A stretch of DNA of 64,000 nt from Halococcus morrhuae DSM 1307 (GTDB taxonomy: Archaea > Halobacteriota > Halobacteria > Halobacteriales > Halococcaceae), in the NCBI RefSeq assembly GCF_000336695.1, contig NZ_AOMC01000070.1, positions 1,023 through 65,022 on the forward strand, given 5' to 3'. Both the position numbers and the translations under genes were made by a program. Positions 47,909 through 55,087 of the stretch are shown here, piece by piece. The notes below the pieces were generated by a model. The model worked only from the letters and a program-made list of their open reading frames with translations, did no database searches and was not told the DNA's origin. The stretch's first letter is position 1. Every line of letters begins with the position of its first letter.

Positions 47909-48450
47909 TGCGGGGCGATCCCGAACTCACCGTTCTCCGACTCGGTCATCGGCCCGGCCGCGACGAGCGCATGAGCACGCACGTCGGCCTGACCGCCCGT
48001 GCGCTCGGTGCCGACCGGGTGGTGTTCGCGGGCAAGGCGGAGGGACCGAAGGAGACCGTCACCGACATCACCGACCGCTTCGGCGGCCCGTTCGATGTCG
48101 AGGTAAGTGACTCCTACCGACCGCTCATGGAGGAGTTCGATGGGCGCGTCGTCCATCTCACGATGTACGGACTACCAGTTCAGGAGGTCGAAGAAGAGAT
48201 CCGCAGTACGCATCGGAGCGGGCCGCTGTTGGTCGTCGTCGGGGCCGAGAAAGTTCCGTTCGACGTCTACGAGGCGGCCGATCACAACGTCGCCGTCACC
48301 AACCAGCCCCACTCCGAGGTCGCCTCGCTCGCGGTCTTTTTGGATCGACTCCACGAGGGACGCGAACTCGATCGTGAGTGGGTCGATGCCGACCGGCGCG
48401 TGATTCCCGAGGAGCGCGGCAAGCGCGTCGAGGGGACCGACGAGCGGTGA
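47908..48450 (+). CDS. tRNA (cytidine(56)-2'-O)-methyltransferase, aTrm56
   Basis: A 180-residue archaeal SPOUT methylase that 2'-O-methylates C56 in the T-loop of tRNA. The LTVLRLGHRPGRDERMSTHV N-terminus, LVVVGAEKVPFDVYEAADHN and AVTNQPHSEVASLAVFLDRL are characteristic. It overlaps the Dsb-like gene start by TGATG (translational coupling). The tRNA target is assigned from the aTrm56 family; downstream, tfe starts 39 bases after its stop, preceded by its own TATA-like box. Confidence 0.95.
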   Translation: MRGDPELTVLRLGHRPGRDERMSTHVGLTARALGADRVVFAGKAEGPKETVTDITDRFGGPFDVEVSDSYRPLMEEFDGRVVHLTMYGLPVQEVEEEIRSTHRSGPLLVVVGAEKVPFDVYEAADHNVAVTNQPHSEVASLAVFLDRLHEGRELDREWVDADRRVIPEERGKRVEGTDER

Positions 48451-48456
48451 ACGATG

Positions 48457-48466
48457 GGTTTACGGC
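48457..48466 (+). promoter_or_regulatory. TATA-like box for tfe
   Basis: GGTTTACGG-type element 24-33 bases before the ATG at 48490. Confidence 0.4.
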
Positions 48467-48489
48467 GCTGGCGCACCCCCGTACGGTAA

Positions 48490-49005
48490 ATGGCGTTTGA
48501 GGAGCTTCTCGAAGACCCCGTCGTCCAAACCTATCTCCACGAGCTCGTCGGTCCGCGTGGGATGCCCGTCGCCGCAGCGCCGCCCGATGGCGAAGTGACG
48601 GACGAAGAGCTCGCCGAGGAGCTCGATCTCGAACTCAACGACGTCCGGCGAGCGCTGTTCATCCTCTACGAGAACGATCTGGCCGACTACCGACGGCTGC
48701 GCGACGAGGACTCGGGCTGGCTCACCTATCTCTGGACGCTCGAATACGGCTCGATCCCCGAGAACCTCCGCGACGAGATGCACCGACTGCTCGACGCGCT
48801 CGAAGAGCGCCGCGAGTACGAGCGCAACCACGAGTTCTTCCTCTGTGAGGTCGACTCCATCCGGTTCGAGTTCGAGGAGGCGATGGAGTTCGACTTCGAG
48901 TGTCCTCAGTGTGGCTCCGAGCTCGACGCGCTCGACAACGACCACCTCGTCACGGCGATGGACGACCGCATCGATGAACTCCGCGCCGAACTCAACGTGG
49001 CCTGA
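48490..49005 (+). CDS. tfe: transcription factor E
   Basis: A 171-residue archaeal TFE (TFIIE-alpha homologue) that assists promoter opening by RNA polymerase. The N-terminal winged helix is visible (EVTDEELAEELDLELNDVRR, then LFILYENDLADYRRLRDEDS), and the C-terminal zinc-ribbon region contains FFLCEVDSIRFEF and FDFECPQCGSELDALDN with three to four Cys. Its stop overlaps the DUF2110 start (TGATG at 49003-49007). The coupling with DUF2110 is conserved in haloarchaea (group knowledge). Confidence 0.95.
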   Translation: MAFEELLEDPVVQTYLHELVGPRGMPVAAAPPDGEVTDEELAEELDLELNDVRRALFILYENDLADYRRLRDEDSGWLTYLWTLEYGSIPENLRDEMHRLLDALEERREYERNHEFFLCEVDSIRFEFEEAMEFDFECPQCGSELDALDNDHLVTAMDDRIDELRAELNVA

Positions 49006-49670
49006 TGGTCGTTCTCGCAACCAAATGCTACGTCGAGGGCGACGCCCGCGAGCGCGCGCTCGACGGGCTCCGCTCGCTGGTCGACAACGCCATCGGTGAG
49101 CTCGGCGTCGAGTACGACGTCGGCGTCCGTCACGACGACTTCCCGAGCGTCACCGTCGAGGGCGAGGACGAGACCGTCGCCAGGAACGTCCTCGACGAGC
49201 GATGGGGGACGATCACGCCGGATTTCGAGAGCGGTGACACCTACACCGGAACGCTCGAATCGTGGGACGAGTCCGGGTTCGTCCTCGACGCCGGCGAAGA
49301 CATCCGCGTTCCGAGCGCCGAGCTCGGGCTCGGGCCGGGCACGCCCGAACAGATCCGCACGCGATTCGGGCTCGTCCAGCACGTTCCCATGCAGTTCGTC
49401 TACGGCGAGCCACACCGACTGGCCGACGCCGAGCGCGATCGGCTCTACGAGTGGTCGCGCGGTGCGGGGCGAGTGAACGCAAACAGCGCGACGCGCGGAG
49501 AGGTGCGGGCGACCGTCAACCGTGCGGGCCACGCGACCGACATCGTCACCGTCGAGCGACTCGGCCTGCTGGAACAGAGCATCATCTGCGGCGAGGGGAC
49601 CGACCCGCCCGGCCTGCTGTCGAGCATCGGTGGCTACCTGCCGGCCGAGCTGCTCTGTGTCGTGCCATGA
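49005..49670 (+). CDS. DUF2110 family protein
   Basis: A 221-residue archaeal protein of unknown biochemical function belonging to the DUF2110 family, in tight operon with tfe. Segments YDVGVRHDDFPSVTVEGEDE and SGFVLDAGEDIRVPSAELGL suggest beta-rich nucleic-acid-binding folds, and the C-terminal part VERLGLLEQSIICGEGTDPP is well conserved-looking. The start overlaps the tfe stop and its stop overlaps the lipoprotein start by four bases, so it is translated in series with both. Context suggests a transcription- or RNA-related role (inference). Confidence 0.85.
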   Translation: MVVLATKCYVEGDARERALDGLRSLVDNAIGELGVEYDVGVRHDDFPSVTVEGEDETVARNVLDERWGTITPDFESGDTYTGTLESWDESGFVLDAGEDIRVPSAELGLGPGTPEQIRTRFGLVQHVPMQFVYGEPHRLADAERDRLYEWSRGAGRVNANSATRGEVRATVNRAGHATDIVTVERLGLLEQSIICGEGTDPPGLLSSIGGYLPAELLCVVP

Positions 49671-50422
49671 GCCGCAAGCGAGCGCTCGCCGGCGTCCTGC
49701 TGGTCGCCTTTCTCGTCCTTGCAGGCTGTTCGTCGGTGCTCGGTCCGGATTCCGTCGACGAGCAGGCGCTCGCGGAAAACGAAAGTTACGACTGGAGCAG
49801 CAATGCCAACGCCTCGATCAACGTCACCGGCGGCGAGTACGAGGCCGTCTACAAGGTCGACAACCGCACGCAGTTCCCCATCCACAGCCGCGACGGACTC
49901 GGCCGCGAAGGGCCGCTCGCGATCTCGGCGCTCAGGTTCCAGTATCCGAACGGGACGGTCGTCGGTCCATCGTCGCCGGCGCTGAACGCGACCAATCAGG
50001 AGAAACGGACGATGATCTCGCTGCCCGCGCGCAACGGCAAGCTCGCCTTCAGCGCATCGGCACAGGGCAAGCGACTCTCGACGCAGACGTTCGTTTCGGG
50101 CACCTACGAGGTGACGATCCCCCAGGGGATGCGCGTCACCTACGAACCGCTCGCGCGCGTCTCACCCGGTGATCATCGGACGACGCGCACCGACACCGGA
50201 CGGGTGCAGATCAGTTGGCCGGACGTCCAGAGCAACGCAGTCATCGTCCGCTACTATCTCGCGCGCGACCTCTACATCTTCGCCGCGGGGGCGGCCGTGC
50301 TCGTCGTGGTCGCGCTCGCCGGCGCGCTCTACTACCTCCGCCAGATCCGCGAACTGGAGCGCCGGCGCGAGCAGGCCGGTCCGGACGTCGATACCGGCGA
50401 GAACGACGGTCCTGGTCTCTGA
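49667..50422 (+). CDS. DUF5803 family lipoprotein
   Basis: A 251-residue exported membrane protein. The signal sequence MSRKRALAGVLLVAFLVLAGC ends in a lipobox with C21; the extracytoplasmic part has N-glycosylation sequons (NESY, NASI, NGTV, NATN) and a beta-rich core; a C-terminal transmembrane helix (LYIFAAGAAVLVVVALAGAL) precedes a short basic/acidic cytoplasmic tail. The family DUF5803 is haloarchaeal, function unknown. The ATG overlaps the DUF2110 stop by four bases, which makes it the last gene of the tfe operon. Confidence 0.85.
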   Translation: MSRKRALAGVLLVAFLVLAGCSSVLGPDSVDEQALAENESYDWSSNANASINVTGGEYEAVYKVDNRTQFPIHSRDGLGREGPLAISALRFQYPNGTVVGPSSPALNATNQEKRTMISLPARNGKLAFSASAQGKRLSTQTFVSGTYEVTIPQGMRVTYEPLARVSPGDHRTTRTDTGRVQISWPDVQSNAVIVRYYLARDLYIFAAGAAVLVVVALAGALYYLRQIRELERRREQAGPDVDTGENDGPGL

Positions 50423-50508
50423 GAGCACTCCATTGCTCGATTTTCGACGATGACTGCGTCGCGACCGAGTGCCAGAACGACTAATTGACGCCCGCGCGTA
50501 GCAACCCT

Positions 50509-51786
50509 ATGAGCGACAACGCAGCCGCCGGGACCGTCGAGGCACAGGGACCCGTCGAGATCGACGACGAACTCGCCCGCCATCTCGAAAACAAGCGCGA
50601 GGAGCTGCTGGAGAAGTTCGGTGTCCACGACGAGTTCCCCGACGCAGTGCTCGACGAGGCCGCCGAGCGTACCGACGACATCGCCGGGGACATCGAGACC
50701 GAACTCGACGTGCGCGAGGACCTCCGGGAGCTGACGACGTGGACGACCGATCCGATCGACGCGCGCGATTTCGACGACGCGCTGAGCATCGAGAAACGCG
50801 ACGACGAGTACGTGCTCTGGGTCCACATCGCCGACGTCACTCATTACGTCGATCCCGACAGCGAGATGTGGGCCGAAGCCGTCAGGCGCGCGAACACGGT
50901 GTACCTACCCGACTACACCATCCACATGCTGCCCGCGGCGCTCGCCGAGACGGTCTGCTCGCTCGTCCCCGACGAGGACCGACTCGCCCACACCGTCGAG
51001 ATGCACCTGGACCGCGAGACGCTCACGTACGAGGAGATCGACATCTACAAATCGGTGATCCGCAGCGACGAACGCCTGACCTACACGCAGGCCGAGGAGC
51101 GCCTCGACGACTCCGAGAGCGATCTCCACGAGGAGAGTTCGCTGGTGTTCGAACTCGCCGATCGCATGCATGAACAGCGCAAGGCCGACGGCTCCTTGGT
51201 GCTGAACCCGCGCCGCGACCGCGCACACACCATCATCGAGGAGTGCATGCTGAAGGCGAACAAAGCCGTCACGCACGAACTGATGTGGAACAGGGGTGTG
51301 GAGGCGATGTACCGCGTCCACCCACAGCCCTCGCCCGAGCAGTGGGACGATGCACTCCAGGAGATCCAGGAGCTTGACGGCGTCTCGATCCCCGGCGAGG
51401 CATGGGGCGACGACCCGCGCATCGCGGTCAACGCCACGCTCGAAGAGGCACCCGAGCGCCAGCTCGGCAAGATCCAGTTCGCCGTGATGAAGGTCATGCC
51501 CCGCGCACGCTACATGAACGATCCGTTCGGGGGCCATCACGCGCTCAATTTCGACATCTATGGCCACTTCACGAGTCCGATCCGCCGGCTGTCGGACTTG
51601 GTGAACCATTGGATCGTCCACGAAAACGACGTGCCCGAGGACCTGCTGGGACTCTGCGATCACGCTTCCGACCAACAGCAGGCCGCCGAGAAATGCGAAC
51701 GCGAGTACAAGCAGTTCCTGGAGGAGGTCGGCCTGGATGCGGATGCAGTGAACAATCGGGGAATCGAGATCGTCGACGACGAATAG
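50509..51786 (+). CDS. rnr: ribonuclease R-type exoribonuclease (RNB domain)
   Basis: A 425-residue 3'-5' exoribonuclease of the RNase II/R family. The catalytic RNB motif is DPIDARDFDD (residues 81-90), whose Asp residues bind Mg2+; YVLWVHIADVTHYV, PHQPSPEQW-like RVHPQPSPEQWDD and YGHFTSPIRRLSDLVNHWIV complete the family. The usual cold-shock and S1 RNA-binding domains are absent, so it is essentially the catalytic core alone, as in other haloarchaea that lack an exosome (known for Haloferax). The start at 50509 is the ATG after a short upstream alternative at 50485. Confidence 0.94.
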   Translation: MSDNAAAGTVEAQGPVEIDDELARHLENKREELLEKFGVHDEFPDAVLDEAAERTDDIAGDIETELDVREDLRELTTWTTDPIDARDFDDALSIEKRDDEYVLWVHIADVTHYVDPDSEMWAEAVRRANTVYLPDYTIHMLPAALAETVCSLVPDEDRLAHTVEMHLDRETLTYEEIDIYKSVIRSDERLTYTQAEERLDDSESDLHEESSLVFELADRMHEQRKADGSLVLNPRRDRAHTIIEECMLKANKAVTHELMWNRGVEAMYRVHPQPSPEQWDDALQEIQELDGVSIPGEAWGDDPRIAVNATLEEAPERQLGKIQFAVMKVMPRARYMNDPFGGHHALNFDIYGHFTSPIRRLSDLVNHWIVHENDVPEDLLGLCDHASDQQQAAEKCEREYKQFLEEVGLDADAVNNRGIEIVDDE

Positions 51787-51800
51787 CGGTTCAGTCGTGG

Positions 51801-52124
51801 TCAGGCCCAGCCATCGGGAACGAAGAACTCGCCGTCGGTCAGGTCGATTCCATTGTCCTCCATCCGGTTGATCGCACTGGCGACGCGTGCCACCGATGGG
51901 GAATCATCCGGCATGAACAGAACCGGGGCGTGTGGCGCGTCCAAACCGAGGAAATCGTCGTCATGAGTCAGCACTGCTCGGGCGTCCTCGCCGGCTCTGC
52001 TCTCGATTTCGGTATCGTCGGTCCCGGTTCCGTACGCATCCCGAACGAGTTCGAGTTCGTGGCCCGCCGCGCGAACCGCGTTGACGACAGCGTCCGAAAC
52101 GTTCTCGTCGACGATGATCCGCAC
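51801..52124 (-). CDS. DUF5615 PIN-like toxin-type protein
   Basis: A 107-residue protein of the PIN-like fold (DUF5615, Mut7-C-related). The N-terminal MRIIVDENVSDAVVNAVRAA carries the conserved acidic D6 with E7-N, AVLTHDDDFLG has the second Asp cluster, and APVLFMPDDSPSVARVASAI follows. Such proteins are proposed RNases in toxin-antitoxin pairs. It starts two bases after the DUF433 gene on the same strand, the classical order antitoxin then toxin. Toxicity has not been shown from sequence alone. Confidence 0.88.
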   Translation of the reverse strand: MRIIVDENVSDAVVNAVRAAGHELELVRDAYGTGTDDTEIESRAGEDARAVLTHDDDFLGLDAPHAPVLFMPDDSPSVARVASAINRMEDNGIDLTDGEFFVPDGWA

Positions 52125-52126
52125 GA

Positions 52127-52441
52127 TCAGTCGTCCGATCTCGGTTTCGGGTCGGCGGTGTCTCGCGGTTCGATGCCGAGGTCCTCGGGTCGGATCGGAT
52201 CCGCGTTTTCGATGTTCTCTTGGCGGCGCTTCTGCACCGCTCTGATCTCCTCGGGGTTGTCGTAGTAGTAGGTGATCGCACGATGGATGTCCGCGAGTTC
52301 GAGGTCGTACCGGACGGCCATCTCCTCGGGCATGAGGTTGCCGTCGACGACTAGCGAGACGACTTGGTGGACGCCGATACGCCGCCCCTCGATTCTGGGC
52401 TTGCCGCCCAGTACCTCCGGTGTCGAGACGATCTCGGCCAT
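52127..52441 (-). CDS. DUF433 family antitoxin-like protein
   Basis: A 104-residue DUF433 protein. VSTPEVLGGKPRIEGRRIGV and HQVVSLVVDGNLMPEEMAVR, followed by YDLELADIHRAITYYYDNPE, form the HTH-like DUF433 fold. The C-terminal tail (about 35 residues, EDLGIEPRDTADPKPRSDD) is disordered and probably wraps the DUF5615 partner. GGTTTTATCC lies 22-31 bases before the ATG at 52441. The gene pair is a typical haloarchaeal toxin-antitoxin module. Confidence 0.9.
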   Translation of the reverse strand: MAEIVSTPEVLGGKPRIEGRRIGVHQVVSLVVDGNLMPEEMAVRYDLELADIHRAITYYYDNPEEIRAVQKRRQENIENADPIRPEDLGIEPRDTADPKPRSDD

Positions 52442-52462
52442 GTGGGCTCTATGCACGCCAGC

Positions 52463-52472
52463 GGATAAAACC
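52463..52472 (-). promoter_or_regulatory. TATA-like box for the toxin-antitoxin operon
   Basis: GGTTTTATCC on the minus strand lies 22-31 bases before the ATG at 52441. Confidence 0.55.
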
Positions 52473-52506
52473 TATCGCGGCGTGCAGTCGTAGTGGATGC
52501 CCGCCG

Positions 52507-53814
52507 TTAGAGGTCGTACTGCCCTCTCACCAGCTCCCCGATGCCGCGCTCTTCGAGACGGTCCATCGGCGCGAGCATCGTGAGTTGCACGACGCCGGGC
52601 AGGCGACCGATCTCGACGCCGCCAGTGAAGGTGCATCGGCCGCGGATTTCGCCCTCGGACATGTCGAGCAGATTGCCCGCGCGGTCGAAGGCGTTCTCGG
52701 TCGCGGCGTTGATGGTCTCGCCGCTGCCGATGACCTGTATCGGCCCCATCTCCTCGACCATCTCGACGCCGTGCTCGTCGGCGAGCGCGCGGCCGGTCTC
52801 GCGTTCCATCTCGGTGTAGGGCGCTGCGATGTGCGAGAGATCCGCTTCGTTCGGGAGCAAGAGCGGGCCGTCGATGTCGAGCCCTTTGATGACCTCGACG
52901 CCAAGTTCGGTGCGCCCGCTCACATCGGTGGTGTGCAGCGATAGCTCGCCATCGCCCTGGTTTGCGTGGAGGTCGCCGACGTAGACCCCGCCGCCGTCGA
53001 CCTTCACCGGGCAGATGAGCACTGCGCCCTCGCGGACAGCGTTGACGTCCATGTGGCCGTCCGTGCGCTCCGCGAGCGCCTCCTCGTCCGGAAGCCCCCA
53101 ATCGTGCTCGGCTCCGATGAGGAACTGACCGAAGTCGCCGGCGTTGTGCGAGTCCGGCAGTTCGACCGGCGGTGTGGTGCCGACGTTGCCGATGAAGGGT
53201 CGGAGATGACCGAGCGTGCCGGCCATTCCAGAGGGTTTGTAGAGGAGGATCGGATGCTGGCGGGAGTTCTCGGGCAGCGCCATCGCCTCGCGGGCGTTCT
53301 CGGCGAGCTCCTCGGCCGCCGCATCGTCCATCGTCAGCCCCACAGACCTGTCTTCGTCGAAGGCCACGGTGTAGCCGAACTCGAAGCCAAATGACGAGGC
53401 GTTTGCACCGCACTCGGCACACTTGATGGACTCTTCGCCTGTGCCCTCGACGATACTTTCTGGCCACTCGGTGCCGCATTCGGGACAGCGATGATCGACG
53501 AACGGATCGTCGCCGAAGGCCTCGTCGCGCTCTCGCATGCTGCCGGTGCTCGTCGCGACGCTCGTCACTTCGATGTCCTCGATCGTGAGCGCGATCGCGT
53601 CGCCCACCTCGGCGTTCTCGACGGCGATCGGCCGTGTCACCTCGTGGCCACCCCTGAAGTCGGGCGTGATCATCGGTCCCCAGCACGCCGGCGGCGTGTG
53701 AGTGCGAACGGTGCCACCGTCGGCGACGGTGCCGGCCCACTCCTGATCGGGGCCGACCAACCCGAGCGTGTACTGGTCGACGGTGAGTTCTTCTTGGATC
53801 TCGCGTTGTGCCAT
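52507..53814 (-). CDS. acetamidase/formamidase family protein with zinc-ribbon insert
   Basis: A 435-residue FmdA/AmdA family protein predicted to hydrolyse a short amide. The N-terminal VRTHTPPACWGPMITPDFRG, the GDAIALTIEDIEVTS strand, GGNVGTTPP-like FIGNVGTTPPVELPDSHNAG, VYVGDLHANQGDGELSLHTT and the C-terminal GEIRGRCTFTGGVEIGRLPG are family features. An insert with CPECGTEWPE and CAECGAN adds a four-Cys zinc ribbon that ordinary acetamidases lack. The start at 53814 (MAQREIQEEL) is preferred over 53850, which falls in the promoter. It stands alone. Confidence 0.88.
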   Translation of the reverse strand: MAQREIQEELTVDQYTLGLVGPDQEWAGTVADGGTVRTHTPPACWGPMITPDFRGGHEVTRPIAVENAEVGDAIALTIEDIEVTSVATSTGSMRERDEAFGDDPFVDHRCPECGTEWPESIVEGTGEESIKCAECGANASSFGFEFGYTVAFDEDRSVGLTMDDAAAEELAENAREAMALPENSRQHPILLYKPSGMAGTLGHLRPFIGNVGTTPPVELPDSHNAGDFGQFLIGAEHDWGLPDEEALAERTDGHMDVNAVREGAVLICPVKVDGGGVYVGDLHANQGDGELSLHTTDVSGRTELGVEVIKGLDIDGPLLLPNEADLSHIAAPYTEMERETGRALADEHGVEMVEEMGPIQVIGSGETINAATENAFDRAGNLLDMSEGEIRGRCTFTGGVEIGRLPGVVQLTMLAPMDRLEERGIGELVRGQYDL

Positions 53815-53910
53815 GACCAGAGTCACTATGACACACAATGACATAAGCACCTCTGTCGGATCAATGCCAAGAACCCATACCGGTGGATCGCGCCGGACGA
53901 GCCCGACCGA

Positions 53911-54078
53911 CTATTCGGCGATCGCCTGTGCAACGAGCGCGATAATGATGACCGGGATGCCGATGCCCGATGCGATGAGTACCACGAGAATCAGGATCTT
54001 GCCGACGGTGCTCGCCTCGCCCCAGATCGAACGCCGTGCGTCGTTGATGCTCTCCGCGAGGTCGGTGATTGCGCCCAT
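53911..54078 (-). CDS. small single-helix membrane protein, 55 residues
   Basis: A 55-residue protein starting MGAITDLAESINDARRSIWG, with an amphipathic N-terminal stretch and one hydrophobic helix (ILILVVLIASGIGIPVIIIALVA). It looks like a membrane-anchored microprotein; no family is recognised. The ATG at 54078 is chosen at the point where the charged N-terminus begins; an upstream ATG at 54108 would add ten residues. Confidence 0.7.
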   Translation of the reverse strand: MGAITDLAESINDARRSIWGEASTVGKILILVVLIASGIGIPVIIIALVAQAIAE

Positions 54079-54184
54079 ACTCGTTCCATTGAGGTGACGT
54101 CCCCTCACCGTTTGGCCGTCCTATGCAAGCGTCCATGATTCACTATCGGGTCAATTCGACCACGAGCTTCGACGAACGCAGGAA

Positions 54185-54365
54185 GGCGGTTTCGCGAGCA
54201 AAGAGACGATCATCATCCACTCCGGAGCGGTAGTGCGAGCCACCGTCACCGCGAGCGAACGCAGTGAGCGAGCGGGCGCGAGGACGACCGGAGGGAGTCC
54301 GATGCGCTTTTTGGTCCAGATTTTTGCCTGAGCGAAGCGCGCCGCTGGCGCGCGAGCGAAGTGCA
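54185..54365. repeat. stem-loop-rich intergenic DNA downstream of tRNA-Ala
   Basis: Between the 55-residue membrane protein and the tRNA lie about 300 bases with no gene that I can support. The right part holds repeated GAGCGAACGCAGTGAGCGAG-type words and the palindrome GCGCGCC-GCT-GGCGCGC (about 54338-54354), the same style as the block at 33280. Two T- or A-runs (54310-54325 region, 54364-54370) are present. Confidence 0.6.
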
Positions 54366-54370
54366 AAAAG
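54364..54370 (-). terminator. T-run terminator after tRNA-Ala
   Basis: On the minus strand the sequence CTTTTTG follows the tRNA 3' end by about seven bases, a typical archaeal tRNA terminator. Confidence 0.45.
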
Positions 54371-54376
54371 GTGGGA

Positions 54377-54448
54377 TGGACTCGTCGGGATTTGAACCCG
54401 AGGCCTTCCCCGTGCCAGGGGGATGATCTACCACTGATCTACGAGCCC
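54377..54448 (-). tRNA. tRNA-Ala (anticodon GGC)
   Basis: A 72-base tRNA on the minus strand. The acceptor stem pairs GGGCTCG with CGAGTCC; the third pair is G-U, the hallmark of alanine tRNA. The anticodon loop is CTGGCAC, giving anticodon GGC for codons GCC and GCU. The T-arm GGGTTCAAATCCC and the D-arm are canonical, and discriminator base is A. CCA is not encoded, as is usual in this group. GTTTATGAG (minus strand, 54473-54481) lies 25-33 bases upstream as its promoter box. Confidence 0.95.
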
Positions 54449-54472
54449 GCATCCCCTGCTATCGCCGTCTAT

Positions 54473-54481
54473 CTCATAAAC
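54473..54481 (-). promoter_or_regulatory. TATA-like box for tRNA-Ala
   Basis: GTTTATGAG on the minus strand lies 25-33 bases before the tRNA 5' end. Confidence 0.5.
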
Positions 54482-54625
54482 CCATCGTCATCGAGTCGAA
54501 ACGGTTTACTTCGGTGCGGGAAGTGTTGGGAGTGGGAACAGCACGGCCGCAAATCCGACTCGTCCACGTGGACTCCGAGATTGCGGTAGTGTCCGTAGCG
54601 TTTCGTGCGACTCCTATCCTCAACA

Positions 54626-55087
54626 ATGGCACGAATGCATACACGACGCCGCGGCTCGTCCGATTCGGACAAGCCCGTGGCGGACGATCCACCGGAGTGG
54701 AGCGACGTCGACGCCGACGCGGTCGAGAACCGCGTCGTCGAGCTGGCCGAACAGGGCCACAGCCCGAGCGAGATCGGTCTCAAGCTCCGCGACGAGGGCG
54801 TCCAGGGCACGCCGGTGCCGAACGTCCAGCTGGCGACCGACAAGAAAGTCACCGAGATCCTCGACGAGCACGACGCGGCGTCGGGGCTCCCCGAGGACTT
54901 CCGGAACCTGCTCGAACGGGCCGTCAGACTGCGCGAGCACATGACCACGAACCCGAACGACGCCCAAAACAAGCGCGCGCTCCAGAACACGGAGGCGAAG
55001 GTCCGCCGGCTCGCCGACTACTACCGCGGCGACGAACTCGACGCGGACTTCGAGTACACCTACGAGCACGCAGAGGAACTCCTGTAG
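54626..55087 (+). CDS. rps15: 30S ribosomal protein S15
   Basis: A 153-residue archaeal/eukaryotic-type S15 (uS15) that binds 16S rRNA helix 22. The N-terminal MARMHTRRRGSSDSDKPVAD and DPPEWSDVDADAVENRVVEL form the archaeal extension; QGHSPSEIGLKLRDEGVQGT and NLLERAVRLREHMTTNPNDA are the core helices. The start at 54626 gives the conserved MARMHT. It is the first gene of a ribosomal operon; its stop is directly followed by the start of the RecJ-like gene. Confidence 0.97.
   Translation: MARMHTRRRGSSDSDKPVADDPPEWSDVDADAVENRVVELAEQGHSPSEIGLKLRDEGVQGTPVPNVQLATDKKVTEILDEHDAASGLPEDFRNLLERAVRLREHMTTNPNDAQNKRALQNTEAKVRRLADYYRGDELDADFEYTYEHAEELL

Noticed and set aside
54134-54232. 32-codon plus-strand frame before the tRNA
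   Set aside because: Codon use is poor and it ends in repeat-like DNA; nothing supports translation.
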